Below are positions 11,794 through 22,592 of a stretch of DNA of 64,000 nucleotides, piece after piece. A model generated the notes under the pieces. The model was given only the letters and a program-made list of their open reading frames with translations, was not told where the DNA came from and searched no databases. The stretch lies in NCBI GenBank assembly GCA_036346275.1, contig CM070726.1, positions 25,083,410-25,147,409 on the forward strand, in the 5' to 3' direction. This DNA comes from Otatea glauca. Its lineage: Eukaryota > Streptophyta > Magnoliopsida > Poales > Poaceae. A program made the position numbers and the translations under genes. How positions within the stretch are numbered: position 1 is the first letter of the stretch; the number at the start of each line of letters is the position of its first letter.

Positions 11794-12300
11794 CTACGCT
11801 ACATATGTAACAATAGGTGTTAAAGGATGAATTAAGTACGCTAGGAGTGCACATGCGCACATATGCTACATGTAGGCTACATTTCAACTTGCCGATTAAC
11901 TTATATAGCTCCTAACATCCAAAAATATCGAATGGATATATAGCTCTACAAGCAAGCTAGATCCAGTAATTAACCAGCTTCATTTCCCTCTTTACTAAGG
12001 CAGATCTTACATATATTGCAAATTTCAACCATTTACTACTTTACATAACACAAAACAAATGGATCTACACCTAGATGTAGAACCCAACGTCATTTCCATC
12101 TTTTACCAAGGTACGTAGATCTAAAAAATAATGCTATTTTGAAGCAATTACTAACCTTAGATGACCTAGAGAGCAAGGATCTACAATTACACCTCCAAAT
12201 CTAAGATCTCTTTCACCAGATCGCCTCTCAATTGCGGCCACTACAAAAATATCTACGAAACCCTAAATTACAGAGGATCGAGGTCGAGGCTCTATGTTCG
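11794..12300. other. Upstream region of TNP2 copy B
   Basis: No reading frame is supported. AT-rich sequence with two related blocks containing ttccctctttactaaggcagatct and a similar copy about 110 bp further on (around 11980 and 12090). At 12239 there is a CACTACAAAAAT string that resembles a CACTA terminus, but its neighbours do not give a target duplication with the right end at 13604. Confidence 0.4.
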
Positions 12301-12317
12301 TGTTAATGAAGGTAGAT

Positions 12318-12477
12318 CATCACAAATAGTTTGTAGATAAAATCGTCTGTGTTTTTTTTCTCATCATGGACGGTTTTATCTACAAACCGTTTCTGATGTC
12401 TTCACAGACGGCTTGTAGATAAAACCGTCTGAGATGAGTCATCACATACAGTCTTATCCACAAACCGTTTGCGATGT
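12318..12477. repeat. Subterminal repeats of unit C, left
   Basis: Alternating copies of acagacggtttgtagataa and its complement, with variants such as ttatccacaaaccgttt. The same motif family recurs at 13270-13575. Confidence 0.75.
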
Positions 12478-12699
12478 GCTTCTTCCCAAGATAGGGGCGT
12501 CGCGCCTCGTCTTCCCCAAATCCTTCCATCTTCCAAGGAAGAACTTCCCGTCGTCGCTTCGTTTCATCCCAATGCGCCTCGTCTTCCCCAAAGCCTCTTC
12601 TTCCCGTCGCTTCATTTCTGATCGAGCGCTATATATATGGTACCGCGCGCTGGAGTCCAATGTACTCGATCGATCGCATTCCTTAGAGATCATCGCCAT

Positions 12700-13133
12700 G
12701 AGCATCTCATCAAACAACTTCAACCCGACCTCCTCTCTCGGCTCTGCCACCTCACCGCCTCCGTCGCCGCCGCCGCTGTCGACTTCCCCTGCGCTGTCAC
12801 CACCACCGTCGACTTCGCCTCCTTGGTCCCTACGGCAATGGCTGCGGCGTCATATCCATGACTCTGCCGGCCGCGGCTTATCATCGACGGTCCCCTCCAC
12901 CGGCCACCTCGAGCACCACTCTGTCTGCCTCAAGTGTCGAAAAGAAGCGTCCGACGTCGCCAATACTGATCTCCTCCTCCGACGACGATAGCTATGACTC
13001 GTCGAAGGGCTACCGTGATGGCTGGGAACTGGAGGACGACGCAGACAGAGCGGGTTCCAGCGAGGACCCCGACGGCTGCACTGACGATGACTCCGACACC
13101 GACAACTCCAATGATGATGAGGAGACCGACTAG
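12700..13133 (+). CDS. Ser/Pro-rich plus acidic reading frame inside unit C, unknown function
   Basis: I do not recognise this gene. From the ATG at 12700 one frame encodes a Ser/Pro-rich stretch (MSISSNNFNPTSS, then PPPSPPPLSTSP). A second frame, open from 12858 to the stop at 13131-13133, encodes KKRPTSPILISSSDDDSYDS followed by a strongly acidic tail (DDDSDTDNSNDDEETD). Codon periodicity and GC content suggest that both halves were once coding and are now separated by a 1-nt shift or an unrecognised intron near 12850-12900. A cgcgctatatatatgg TATA-like sequence lies near 12627-12640, about 60 bp upstream of the start. Location between CACTA subterminal repeats implies either an element gene or a captured host fragment. 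Confidence 0.4.
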
Positions 13134-13269
13134 GGCGTAGCTAGTAGCTAGCTAGGGATCCAGATTTTTGTACATATGTGATCGATGCATGCATGCAAGC
13201 TAGCTAGTTCTTATATATATATATGTGAAATTAATGCATGTTATTTCTTCAACCGTTTGTTCATTTAAA

Positions 13270-13575
13270 TTATAGAGTTCATCATCAGAGACGGTTTGTA
13301 GATAAAACCGACTATGATATTTTTCTATGCACCATCTGAGATGATATAGCCAATATCGCAGACGGTTTGTGGATAAAAACGTCTGTGATGTATCACTCAT
13401 CACAGACGGTTTTATCCACAAACCGTATGCGATATTGGCTGTATCATCTCAGACGGTTTGTTTATAAAACCATATGTGATGTGTCAACATCACAGACGGT
13501 TTTGGCCACAAACCATCTGCGATGTGCGCAAGTATCTTCCCAGACGGTTTTATTAAAAAACAGTCAGTGATGACG
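13270..13575. repeat. Subterminal repeats of unit C, right
   Basis: At least seven alternating copies of the cacagacggtttgt/ataaaaccgtctgtgatg motif ending about 15 bp before the CACTA-type terminus at 13604. Frames on both strands in this interval are repeat by-products. Confidence 0.78.
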
Positions 13576-13644
13576 TGTCTAATATAACCTCTTTTGTAGT
13601 AGTGAGTCTATCTGGTTCCATTCCATTTGTAAGGGAAAAAAAGA

Positions 13645-14085
13645 GTTTTTCTTTTTTTAGCCCTGGACATTTTTTTTGCAAATCTAACCTCAATTTATAA
13701 AAATAGTCCCTTTTTTAACTGTGGAAGGCACGACAAGTGACACCTGCTGTGCTCGTGTACCTCGGTAGGGTTTCGGGCTCGTGGCAAGCTAGCCGACCAC
13801 GGCAACAGCGTCGAGCGCACCTCGATGTTGCACTCCCACAGCTCGAAAGTTGGTCTCGCGCTAGGCCCCACGCTTGGTAGCAAGACTACCGAGCTCCCTA
13901 TGCTTGGCAACTCCGATCACTGGCTTTTCATGGGCCCGGAAACCTACAGAAGTCCACAAGCGTGGCAGGCGACATCGTGCCTTCCACGGTCAGAGAAAGG
14001 ATCATGTTTGCAAATTTATTTAAAAAAAGTCAGATCTAAAAAAATTATCAGGCTAGAAAACCGAGGGTTCAAGAAAAAAGCCCAT
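13645..14085. mobile_element. Short element with long imperfect inverted repeats (Mutator-like?)
   Basis: The left end (ttttttagccctggacattt, then tttgcaaatctaacctc and ctgtggaaggcacgac) matches the complement of the right end (ttctagcctgataatttttt, ttgcaaac, ccgtggaaggcacgat) over roughly 110-130 bp at moderate identity. The centre is GC-rich and has no convincing coding frame. Long terminal inverted repeats suggest a Mutator-type MITE, but I could not define a 9-bp target duplication. Confidence 0.45.
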
Positions 14086-14479
14086 CAGTGTCTGTAACGA
14101 CGAAACTTACGAAAACATGAATTCCGTGGACAACAATCCAATTCTTTAGAATTCTCACCGAAACGCTGCATATCGTCCTTTACATTCCTGCTGGTAACTA
14201 ATGCTAGTCTTAAGGGCATATGGGTAATTTATTTACCCCGGCAATCATGCGACAGGGATTTCATTGCAATTGCATGCATTTTATTTTCATATTCGTTTTT
14301 AACATTTACCATATTTGCAACCTAATTTAAAATTTTGCATTAGGAACCTCATGAACCAAGAACAAATCACAACTTAGCCCGAGTGGCTCTCTCCCCTAAT
14401 GACCGATTTTGCCATGCAAAAAAAAATGTCTGCTTTTTTTCCAAACTAACAGCAAACAATAAGGAGAGCATGACAATGC
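14086..14479. other. Unassigned spacer
   Basis: Mixed AT-rich sequence with no supported gene, RNA or repeat boundary. It separates the long-TIR element from the truncated LTR of the copia element. Confidence 0.4.
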
Positions 14480-14559
14480 TAGCTAAGCAATACGATACTA
14501 AAGACCCATACTCTCAAGACAACACTCCTTTGACTTCTTCCGTTGAATTAATTCCAACA
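14480..14559 (-). repeat. Copia 1, 3' LTR remnant
   Basis: About 80 bp that match 19592-19672 (tactaaagacccatactctc and ttgaattaattccaaca shared). The LTR start (TGTTGGAATT on the minus strand) is intact at 14559; the rest of the LTR is missing or unrecognisable. Confidence 0.75.
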
Positions 14560-15099
14560 ATCCCCACCAAGAAGTCAAAGTCTGCAAGAAAAAGCTTTCC
14601 AGCACATTTAATATACCGGTTTTACAGTATAAACCCGTCCCGGGTTGAGCTACACCTAGCACGGCAAGATCAACTTGCTTACAACTATGCAATAGCCAAA
14701 GCCTTGAATTGCCAATCTTGTGCAATCAAGGTTCACTTGAAGGCATCACCGATACTAGGCCACCTAGAGCCATGCCTACGGTTTGGAGAGTTACAGCCAT
14801 GCTCCCGTGCCCTCTCGTGAGCTTATTAGAGATTACCCAAATCTCATAGAATACAACCTCACATTCTAGCTCACATAGGTGTGTTCTTTCCAGTGTACTC
14901 TGTAGGATATCACCTCGCCATAAAAATAGGCCTTAGAACACATTAAGACATAAAAGTCATCCTCCCATAAAGAACTTGAGAGTACGCATCTCCTAACGGG
15001 AAAATGTAAGTACGAATGTACTCTCCAGTTACACCGACATCTTGTTTTTCCCATCACCTAATTCAAGGGATCTCCATTCACATAAGCTGGGTTTCCACT

Positions 15100-16562
15100 G
15101 TGGAACAACTCAGGTGAGTCTCAAACCAATTCCCCTTGATGCTCCATCTATCACTGCAGCTGATAGTCCTTTCATAAAAGGGTCCGCCAGGTTTTTAGAT
15201 GTATTAATATAATCCATAGCGATCACTCTAGTATTTCTCAATTGATAGATTTGATTCGCCGTTTCACATGTCTTGAGGACTTCAAATTATCTTTTGCACT
15301 CTTAACCTTAGTGATCATAGTTTGGTTGTCACAGTACAAACGAATAGACGGTATTGGTTTTTCAACCATCGGCAAGTCCAACAAGAGCTTATGCAGCCAC
15401 TCTGTCTCAACAGTGGCTGTGTCAAGTGCTACAAGCTCAGCCTTAATGGTTGATCTCGTCAATGTGGTCTGTTTGCAAGACTTCCATGAAACTGCAGCAC
15501 CGCCCAAAGTGAATACATATCCACTAGTGGCTTTGGTCTCATCAGCATTTAAGACACAGTTGGAATCACTATAACCCTCCAGTACCACAGGATACCCATT
15601 ATAGTGAAGTCCATAAGCATATGTAGCTCCCAAGTATCTCATAACGCGATCTAGTGCAGTCCAGTGATCATTACCTAGGTTTGAAGTAAATCGGCTCAAT
15701 TTGCTTACAGCAAATGAAATGTTAGGCCTAGTTGCACTATCCAGATACATGAGAGAACCAATTATTTTAGAGTATCTCAATTGATCTATCCCTTGTCCTA
15801 TGTTCTTTTGAAATTTTAGACTCGAGTCATAGGGTGTTGGAGATATTTTGCAATATGAGTACCCAAAAAAAACTCAACATTTTCTCCACATAATGAGACT
15901 GCTTTAAAGTAATCCCATTCTTGCCCTTAATAAGCTTGATGTTAAGAATAACATCGGCCTCTCCTAGATCCTTTGTATGAAAATTTTGAGACAAGAATGA
16001 TTTGACATCATTTATCACATTGATACTAGTCCCAAAAATTAGTATATCATCGACATACAAACACATAATCACCCCTTTACCCCTACCAAACCTATAATAC
16101 ACACATCTGTCGACCTCATTTACCACAAAGCCGGCAGACGTTAGAGTTTTGTCGAACTTTTTGTTCCACTGCTTACATGCTTGCTTGAGGCCATACAAAG
16201 ACTTTCGAAGCCTACACACCATATTCTCTAATCCAGGTGCACATATCCATTGGGTTGCTTCATATAAATTTTATCATCCAGTTCTTCATTTAGGAAAGAT
16301 GTTTTTACATCCATTTGATGACTGTAAAATTTATATGAAGCCGCTAGTGCAAGAAGCACTCTGATAGTAGCAAGCCTAGCAACAGGTGAGTAAGTATCAA
16401 AGAAGTCCTCTCCTTCCTTTTGAGTAAAACCTTTAGCCACAAGTCTAGCTTTGTACTTTTCAATATTACCATCAAGTCTAAGCTTTTTCTTGAAGATCCA
16501 TTTACGTCCAACTGGTTTGCAGCTATTAGGACATTCACATACTTCTCATGTTCCCTTATCAA
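15100..16562 (-). pseudogene. Copia 1 reverse transcriptase and RNase H
   Basis: RT_RVT2-type reverse transcriptase that would copy element RNA into DNA in cytoplasmic particles. Minus-strand motifs in order: FTQKEGEDFFDTYSPVARL, HQMDVKTSFLNEEL (16228-16440), then LRKSLYGLKQACKQW and the catalytic MCLYVDDILIFG (15827-16222). The RNase H/C-terminal part follows (15238-15780): IGSLMYLDSATRPNISFAVS, VLEGYSDSNCVLNADE, YCDNQTMITK and KHVKRRIK-like ending. Frame changes between the pieces break the polyprotein. Downstream to about 15100 the family C-terminus is still visible (NLADPFMKGLS). Confidence 0.88.
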
Positions 16563-17640
16563 TAATGGAATCCATTTCGCTTTGGACCGCTTCCTTCCAG
16601 TACTCTACATCGGGTGATGCATATGCCTCTGAAAGGGTTTTTGGCACATTGTCCACGAAATACACAATAAAGTCATCACCAAAGGATTTTTCAACCTTTT
16701 GTCTCTTGCTCCTATGAGGAGCTTCTATACTGTCATTCTCCTCAATAGTATCTTCATGAAAGGTGAGAGATTCAGAAGGTGGATTAAAGAATGCTTGACT
16801 AGAGGATGCACTAGTATCTTTCATAGGAAAGATATTCTCAAAGAAGCTTACATCATGAGATTCAATAACAGTGTTAACATGAACATAGAAAATATCGAAT
16901 TTCACTACTAAAAATCAATATTCTGCACTATATTGCGCATAGCCTAGAAAGACACAATCCGCAGTCTTAGGTCCTAGATTATGCTTCTTACATTGTGGTA
17001 CATTAACTTTTGCCAAACACCCCCATGCACGTAAGAAACCAAGAGAAGGTTTTCTTCTTCACCATCCCTCATATGGAGTAATCTCACCTTTTGATGAGGG
17101 GACTCTATTAAGGATGAAACATGCGGTCAAGATGGCTTCCCCCACCATAGCATGGATAAACCGACACTATCCATCATGGCATTAACCAAGTCTATAAGTG
17201 TTCGATTTTTCCTCTCAACCACCCCATTTGAGTGGGGTGAATAGGGAGGTTTCGTCTCATGGATAATTCCATGTTCTGCACAATACATGGAAAACTCATT
17301 AGAGATGTACGCTCCTCCTCTATCTGACCTTAGACATTTGATTTTCTTTTCTAGTTGATTTTCAACCTCAGCTTTATAGATTTTAAAGTACTCCAATTCC
17401 TCATCTTTTGTTTTAAGTAGATAAAATTGGCAATATGCTTTATAGATTTTAAAGTACTCCAATGCCTCATCTTTTGTTTTAAGTAGATAAAATTGGCAAT
17501 ATCTAGTAGCATCATCAATAAATGTTATAAAATATCTTTTCCCTTAGTTAATACTCCATTTATCTCACAGAAATCAGAATGAATTAAATCTAATGGTGTC
17601 AGACTTTTCTCCCCTATAACCTTGAAAGGCTTTCGAGGTT
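16563..17640 (-). pseudogene. Copia 1 integrase
   Basis: DDE integrase that would insert the cDNA. Minus-strand motifs: HSDFCEING with the first acidic residue near 17570, LRSDRGGAYIS with the second and PHSNGVVERKNRTLIDL with the Glu (17127-17462). A 66-bp in-frame tandem duplication (17371-17436 and 17437-17502, one mismatch) adds 22 codons just before the second acidic motif. Further down, DVEYWKEAVQSEMDSI (16546-16905) belongs to the linker before the reverse transcriptase. Frames are interrupted repeatedly. Confidence 0.82.
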
Positions 17641-18360
17641 GCTTAGATTACACACAAGTTTGACACTTAGATCATCTAACTGTGGAAAAGCTTAGAATTA
17701 AAATTAGATTAACCAAAAGAGCAATTCTATCATAATTAATATGACATAAATGATAATGCCAAACAGTGGCATCTCCATCATTATTTGCCAAATAAGGTAA
17801 TGAGTTCAAAAGGTTACAACCATCAAGAACAGAAAGGTGGAATAGGCCTCTACAATCATATATAACCTTTGCCAACAAATAAACCAAACTTCAAAATAAT
17901 AAATTTATTCGACTCAAAAACTAGCCGATGGCCATCACGACATAAAAGAGAACCACTGTTGAGGTTCCTATTTATTCCAGGAGCGTGCTGCATATTCTTC
18001 AATAATAGAATCTTCCTTGAATTTAACCTCAGATCCACTCTACCAATACCATGCACAGCAGCCTGCAATCCATTCCCAATCAAGACGAAGGAATAGCTGA
18101 CAACCTAATAAGAGGAAAACAAATTGAAGTTAGCATACACATGTGCATTAGCTCCTGTGTTGATCCACCAATCGATAGATTGATATGCTAGAAGAGAAAT
18201 AGGTACATACCCTGACCCTCCAGCCTCGCTAATAGTAACATTGGCAGATTTCTGCCCCTGCTGACTATCATTTCTTCCCTTACACCAGCGGCATTTTCTG
18301 GCTACATGGCCAGGCTCACCACACACCAAGCAAGTAAGGTCCTCCTTGCTTCTCTTCTTC
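17641..18360 (-). pseudogene. Copia 1 zinc knuckle, protease and gag-pre-integrase region
   Basis: CCHC zinc knuckle VCGEPGHVARKC near 18290-18330, with all four metal ligands present. The aspartic protease active site reads WWINTGANAHV where family members have DTGA: the catalytic Asp is Asn (codon 18159-18161). The gag-pre-integrase part has WHYHLCHINYDRI near 17740 with the His residues of the zinc-binding N-terminus. The protease as read would be inactive. Confidence 0.78.
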
Positions 18361-19036
18361 TTTTTAAAGCTAGTTGTCTATTTGGTTTTTCCTTTATTCT
18401 TGTTCTTCACCCCACCAATTTTGCCATCCAAAAAATTGGCATTTGAGGTGCCTTCCTATGAGGGGCAAGGGGCATCCATCGCTCTTGCCTTCTCAACATA
18501 AAGAGTTGCGATCAATTCATCAACGGTCGTGATCTCCCTCTTGTGCTTTAATGTTGTGGCAAAGTCCTCCACAAGGGAGGCAACTTAGCAATTATGCCAC
18601 CGACCACAAACTTATTTGGAAGAGGCAATCAAAATGCCTGAATTCCCTCCACTAGGAGTTGGAGCTCATGAGCCTGTTCCACTATAGAACGGTTATCCAC
18701 CATTCTAAAGTCATGGTACTACTTATTCATATAAAGCTCACGTCCAGCATCCAACGCCGCATATTTGTGGTCTAGGGCCTCCCACAGATCGGCAGCACTA
18801 GTGAGGTGCATATACATGTCACACAATTGGTTCGAGAGGAGAGATAACAGGTAGTCAAGACAAGTGTCATTGCTCATCTCATAATCGCGCTGTTGTTCAA
18901 CTGTGAGAGGCCTCATGGGGGCTATCACCCACCACAGGTTCATCGACATGAGCCAAAATTCAGCCCGTGTCTGCCACCTCTTGAAGTTCTCTCCTCCGAA
19001 CCTCTTAAGTTTCATTGCATCGGATGGTTGTGCCAT
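18361..19036 (-). pseudogene. Copia 1 gag (capsid) region
   Basis: The gag start is best placed at the ATG at 19036 (MAQPSDAMKLKRFGGENF). The following motifs (FKRWQTRAEFWLMSM, WEALDHKYAALDAGRELY) are those of a copia UBN2/DUF4219-type capsid protein. A stop ends the first frame at 18719. The continuation between 18360 and 18720 is in other frames (Lys-rich stretch before the zinc knuckle). Gag proteins form the virus-like particle. Confidence 0.78.
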
Positions 19037-19199
19037 ATAAGGTTTCTGGATTGTTGGAAAATTAACTTGGGATAACATTAATTTAATTCCATATATACGC
19101 AATAAAAACATGTTAAAAATTGTGTCTACAACAAGATTAATAGCAGCAAGCATTCTCATCAAAATTAATCACAAAGAGAGATTCCTTGGACCAATAACC

Positions 19200-19672
19200 A
19201 GTTGGTCCGAGACACTTACAGCGGGCTTGATGTAAGAAAGAAAGATGCGTAGAAGTGATGCGACGATCGAAGATAAAGACGAGTAGTCGCGTGGTGCGGC
19301 GCTTCCCAGAAACCTGATCGTCGGTCTCTCATGTAGGGCCTCAAGTGGTTGATGTCGGATTGGGACACTGTCAGTACATGTGGAAAAAAGTTAAGTACAC
19401 TTAGCACGTCTCGATCGCTGTTGTGCATCGTCGCAATTCACAAGTCACACGATAAAAATGAGAAATACGAGATATACGTGCACGTGTGTGTACATAGCCT
19501 AATATAACCAACTATGTGTACCTCTAGCCTTGCCACCAACTCATACTAGAGTCTATGAAGGAGCTCCCATTAAAAGTTGTTTCCACTCCACCTAGCTAAG
19601 CAATATGGTACTAAAGACCCATACTCTCAACTCAATACCCCTTTGACTTCTTCCATTGAATTAATTCCAACA
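19200..19672 (-). repeat. Copia 1, 5' LTR (inner limit approximate)
   Basis: Starts at 19672 with TGTTGGAATT on the minus strand and matches the 3' LTR remnant for about 80 bp. The inner boundary could not be fixed because no primer-binding site is obvious and the other LTR is truncated. About 19200 is an estimate from the distance to the gag start. Confidence 0.5.
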
Positions 19673-21037
19673 AACTACTCTAGCATAAATTTAAAATTTT
19701 CTACCACGTAACTAAGGAACCACTGTAAGTTATAGATCACAGAATTACCACTAGACTTGTAGACCCATAGCGAAAGTAGAGTCGATGTAGCGTGTTGGTG
19801 CGATTATAGTTGTATTAGCCTCACGCTTCCTCTAACAGCTTCTCGTGACGGTCACAGGTTGTGGATCGTCCTAGCATTAAAGCCTCATAGCAACACCTCC
19901 AAGGTATCCACACGTACGGGGCAAGAATGCCATGTGCCAGATTGCTAGTGCTGACTGCATGATTTTGGGCAAAGAAGGTGTGGCGGCTAGGGTTTCGGGA
20001 ATTCCGAATTCCTATAGTGTCTCATAAGCCTAAAGCCACCACCCTCTCTCTTTATATGGATGCTCCATAATGGGTCTCTACAAGAGTCCCATTAGGAACT
20101 CGAAGCCCATCAGAATTTCAATCACCGTCCGAATTAAGTCCCAACCCTTTAAGTGTGTGATCCTATAGGTTCATGTATACTTGGACATGCCTCGAGTGCT
20201 CTCACTCGATCATTAATCGATAGCGGTCCCTAGCAGTACGTGCCGACTCTCGAGTATATGTAAAGATCATATCGGATGAACTTTAACAATGCTTAGTTAT
20301 ATGCATTTCCTGTTGCTTCATGATATCAGTCAAACTCAAGGCGAGTATATGCCATCTTTGTTTAGTTAGATTGACCATTCTTTCTCGATTATGTGACTCG
20401 GAATCTCCGACTACGATTAACTCTTTAACTGTGAGTAGCATGGCCGTGCATTTTCGGAATCTGACCACTCGAAAGGCCTAGAGATCTTTCCCATTGTATG
20501 GAAGGGCAAATTCATCTTGATCGATCATGCCTCACAGCATGCTTCACGACAAACCAAAAAGGCACCTTTATAAATACGTAGTTACGTAGTTGCCTTTGTC
20601 AACCCCTAAGTAAGTCAGTACACATCTCGAGTAAATGTGTCAACCTCAAGTCTAAGGATATAGCATATGTATTGTATATGGGACCAACTAATGACAAGTA
20701 AGATTACAACGTTCTCACAGTATCTCTAGGTGGGTCGATCCAACTTCATGTTCTCTAACATGTATCCATATTATTAGTTTGATATCTCCATATCCATGAC
20801 CAGTGAAACATGGTCATCAACTAATACATATGCTAGTCTATTCATATGTGTCCTCATATGCTTATCGGCTAGGGATCACTTTAGAATAATCATCACAAAG
20901 TCATATATAGAGTTTCACAAATAAGTCACATACTTGCTAATAAATAATAGGATATTATTCAAGGAACATGATAATAAATCATAAACATAAGGAAATATAA
21001 TCATTTTTATGATTGCCTTTAGGGCATATCTCCAACA
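19673..21037 (-). repeat. Angela/BARE-like copia LTR
   Basis: On the minus strand the sequence begins TGTTGGAGATATGCCCTA at 21037, followed by a run rich in AT and then typical LTR sequence. This start resembles the Angela/BARE/RIRE1 LTR group of grasses. It runs to the junction with copia 1 at 19673, about 1.36 kb. No matching second LTR or 5-bp duplication was found, so it may be a solo or truncated LTR. Confidence 0.6.
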
Positions 21038-22424
21038 GAGCAGTGGTGTCCCAATCGATGACAAGTTGGGAAAGGCAATGGTCAAGATCGGGAAGCAACG
21101 GTGGCCCATGGAGAAGCGGCAGTGGTAGAGCTTGGGCGAGGTGCCAATAGCTTGGTGATGCGGATTAGTAGCAGCAGTGGCAATGATGCAGGCAGTGGTG
21201 GTGGCTTGGAATGGCAACGGTACCCTAGTGGAGGGGAGCAGTAGAGGGGGCACGGGATTTGGTGACTGAGAGCAGGACATTGATTCAAATTGGTGGTGTA
21301 GCAGGAAGTTTCGAGCTATAGCAGCCATGAGAGATGACGGCTAGGTCATCGGTGATTGCCAACGCTGGATAACGGTATGTTCCGACAACCCGTGGTTGGA
21401 TCTTGTCCTGGCTTGGGCTAGGGAGGAGAGGAGAGATCAGGTAAGTGAAGAGGGGAGGTTTGAGAAGACGAAGAGGAGAGAGAAGGGAGAGGTAAGGAGG
21501 AAGAAATAAAAGAAAGGAAAGAAGAGAGAAGAATAGGAAAGAAAACAAAAGAAAGGAAATAAAGTAAATGAAAAAAGGAGAGGGGGAAGGGGAGCACATT
21601 TACGTGGTAAATATGATTTTCGTGCACTTTGTGATGAAATTTCTCTATGATCCATTTGATCCAATTATGCATACTTGATACTTGTGGTAAAATTTTAGTT
21701 GTCATTTGTATTCTTGTATGTATTACATTTAGTTGTGCACCTTGCATAGACATTTTGATCACTACATGTTAGAGGGTATGCTATTATATTGGATATCTCA
21801 AATGATAGTTAGACATGTCATATATGCTAAACATGTGATAACTTAGCAATTTGATTACTTGGCTACACACCATTAAATTGATGTACCATGTAATTGGTGG
21901 ATAAATCCTATGTGTCAAATTGGCAGATTTTCACACTCAATTGGATTAATAAATGTATGATGATTATGAGTTGATCATGGTGGTACCAATATTATTAGAC
22001 TGGTCGTTAACATACATGATTAATTTGGTGGAGTGGATGAATGTATGCTCGATTAGTGCGCTATTATGTGATGGGTATGCAATCAAATTGGAAATCTCAT
22101 TAGGTGTTGTTTGGGCATATAAACCTAGATAGGTGTCTATATGATTATGAATTGCAGATGTGAGACTAGTAGAGCTAGATCAATAGTGTATTAGAATAAA
22201 TAGTCTACTAGAGTATGATTGTTTGAATGAATCATGTTCATATGCAATTAATTTAGTGAATTTTGTAAAATTACTTGATACATTGTATAGATGGAAGGGT
22301 TGGGAGTCCAGACAATATGAGAACTAATTAATTTGGTGACACTATATCCATAATTCTGAGATGACATGGCTTGAGGGCTCGGACATAGTGCTTATAGGTA
22401 TTTAGAGAAATATGGATACATAGC
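21038..22424. other. Unassigned, includes a purine-rich tract
   Basis: No supported gene. 21415-21600 is strongly purine-rich on the plus strand (gaggaga/gaaagaaag runs); the minus-strand frames there are Ser/Leu/Phe-rich by-products. 21600-22420 is AT-rich with no recognised repeat. Confidence 0.4.
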
Positions 22425-22490
22425 AGATTATGGTGAAATTATCTTGTACAGGGGCCATGCTAATCTCTTCTAAGTCATTGTAAATCTGTC
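22425..22490 (-). pseudogene. U6 snRNA-like fragment
   Basis: The plus strand has caggggccatgctaatct at 22450-22467, the exact complement of the most conserved stretch of U6 snRNA (AGATTAGCATGGCCCCTG). Flanks match U6 more loosely (atcttgtaca before, cttctaagtcattg after). The 5' stem and full length are missing, so this is a decayed copy and not an active gene. Confidence 0.5.
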
Positions 22491-22592
22491 TACTTTGATC
22501 ATATTATAATAAATTATGTATAGCATGAAGATCAAGCTAAGAGTATACGATTCAAGAATATAATTGCACATGTGATCAAGTTATTCATCAAA

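Larger units (their letters stand above)
8300..12300 (-). mobile_element. CACTA element B, degraded, ends unresolved
   Basis: A second CACTA unit: subterminal repeats with the core cccagacggtt at 8370-8500, directly followed by a minus-strand TNP2-like gene (8582-11793) and an AT-rich upstream region. The arrangement mirrors element A, but the subterminal motif differs, so it is a separate family. No terminal CACTA sequence was found on its left side. Its right limit merges with unit C, whose repeats share the cagacggtt core. Confidence 0.6.
12310..13604. mobile_element. Small non-autonomous CACTA-like unit C
   Basis: Both ends carry alternating repeats with the core cagacggtttgtagataaaa (left 12318-12477, right 13270-13575). 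The right side ends in cttttgtagtagtg at 13591-13604, the complement of a CACTACTACAAAAG terminus typical of grass CACTA elements. A matching left terminus was not found; the nearest candidate is CACTACAAAAAT at 12239. Between the repeats is a short GC-rich gene-like region. It could instead be the right end of element B with an internal insertion. Confidence 0.6.
14480..19672 (-). mobile_element. Ty1/copia retrotransposon 1, degraded
   Basis: Minus-strand copia element with the order gag, protease, integrase, reverse transcriptase, RNase H running from 19,036 down to about 15,100. LTR starts of the TGTTGGAATTAATTCA type occur at 19672 (5' LTR) and 14559 (3' LTR), matching for about 80 bp before homology stops. 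The 3' LTR is therefore truncated near 14480. A purine-rich tract (gaagtcaaag then cttggtgggga on the minus strand) directly precedes the 3' LTR, as expected of a PPT. No standard initiator-tRNA primer site was found after the 5' LTR. Confidence 0.8.

Noticed and set aside
12239..12250. CACTACAAAAAT as left terminus of unit C
   Set aside because: It does not match the right terminus closely and the flanking triplets (ggc and agt) differ.
21285..21762. Hydrophobic Ser/Leu/Phe-rich minus-strand frames
   Set aside because: Complement of a purine-rich tract; no signal or membrane pattern beyond composition.
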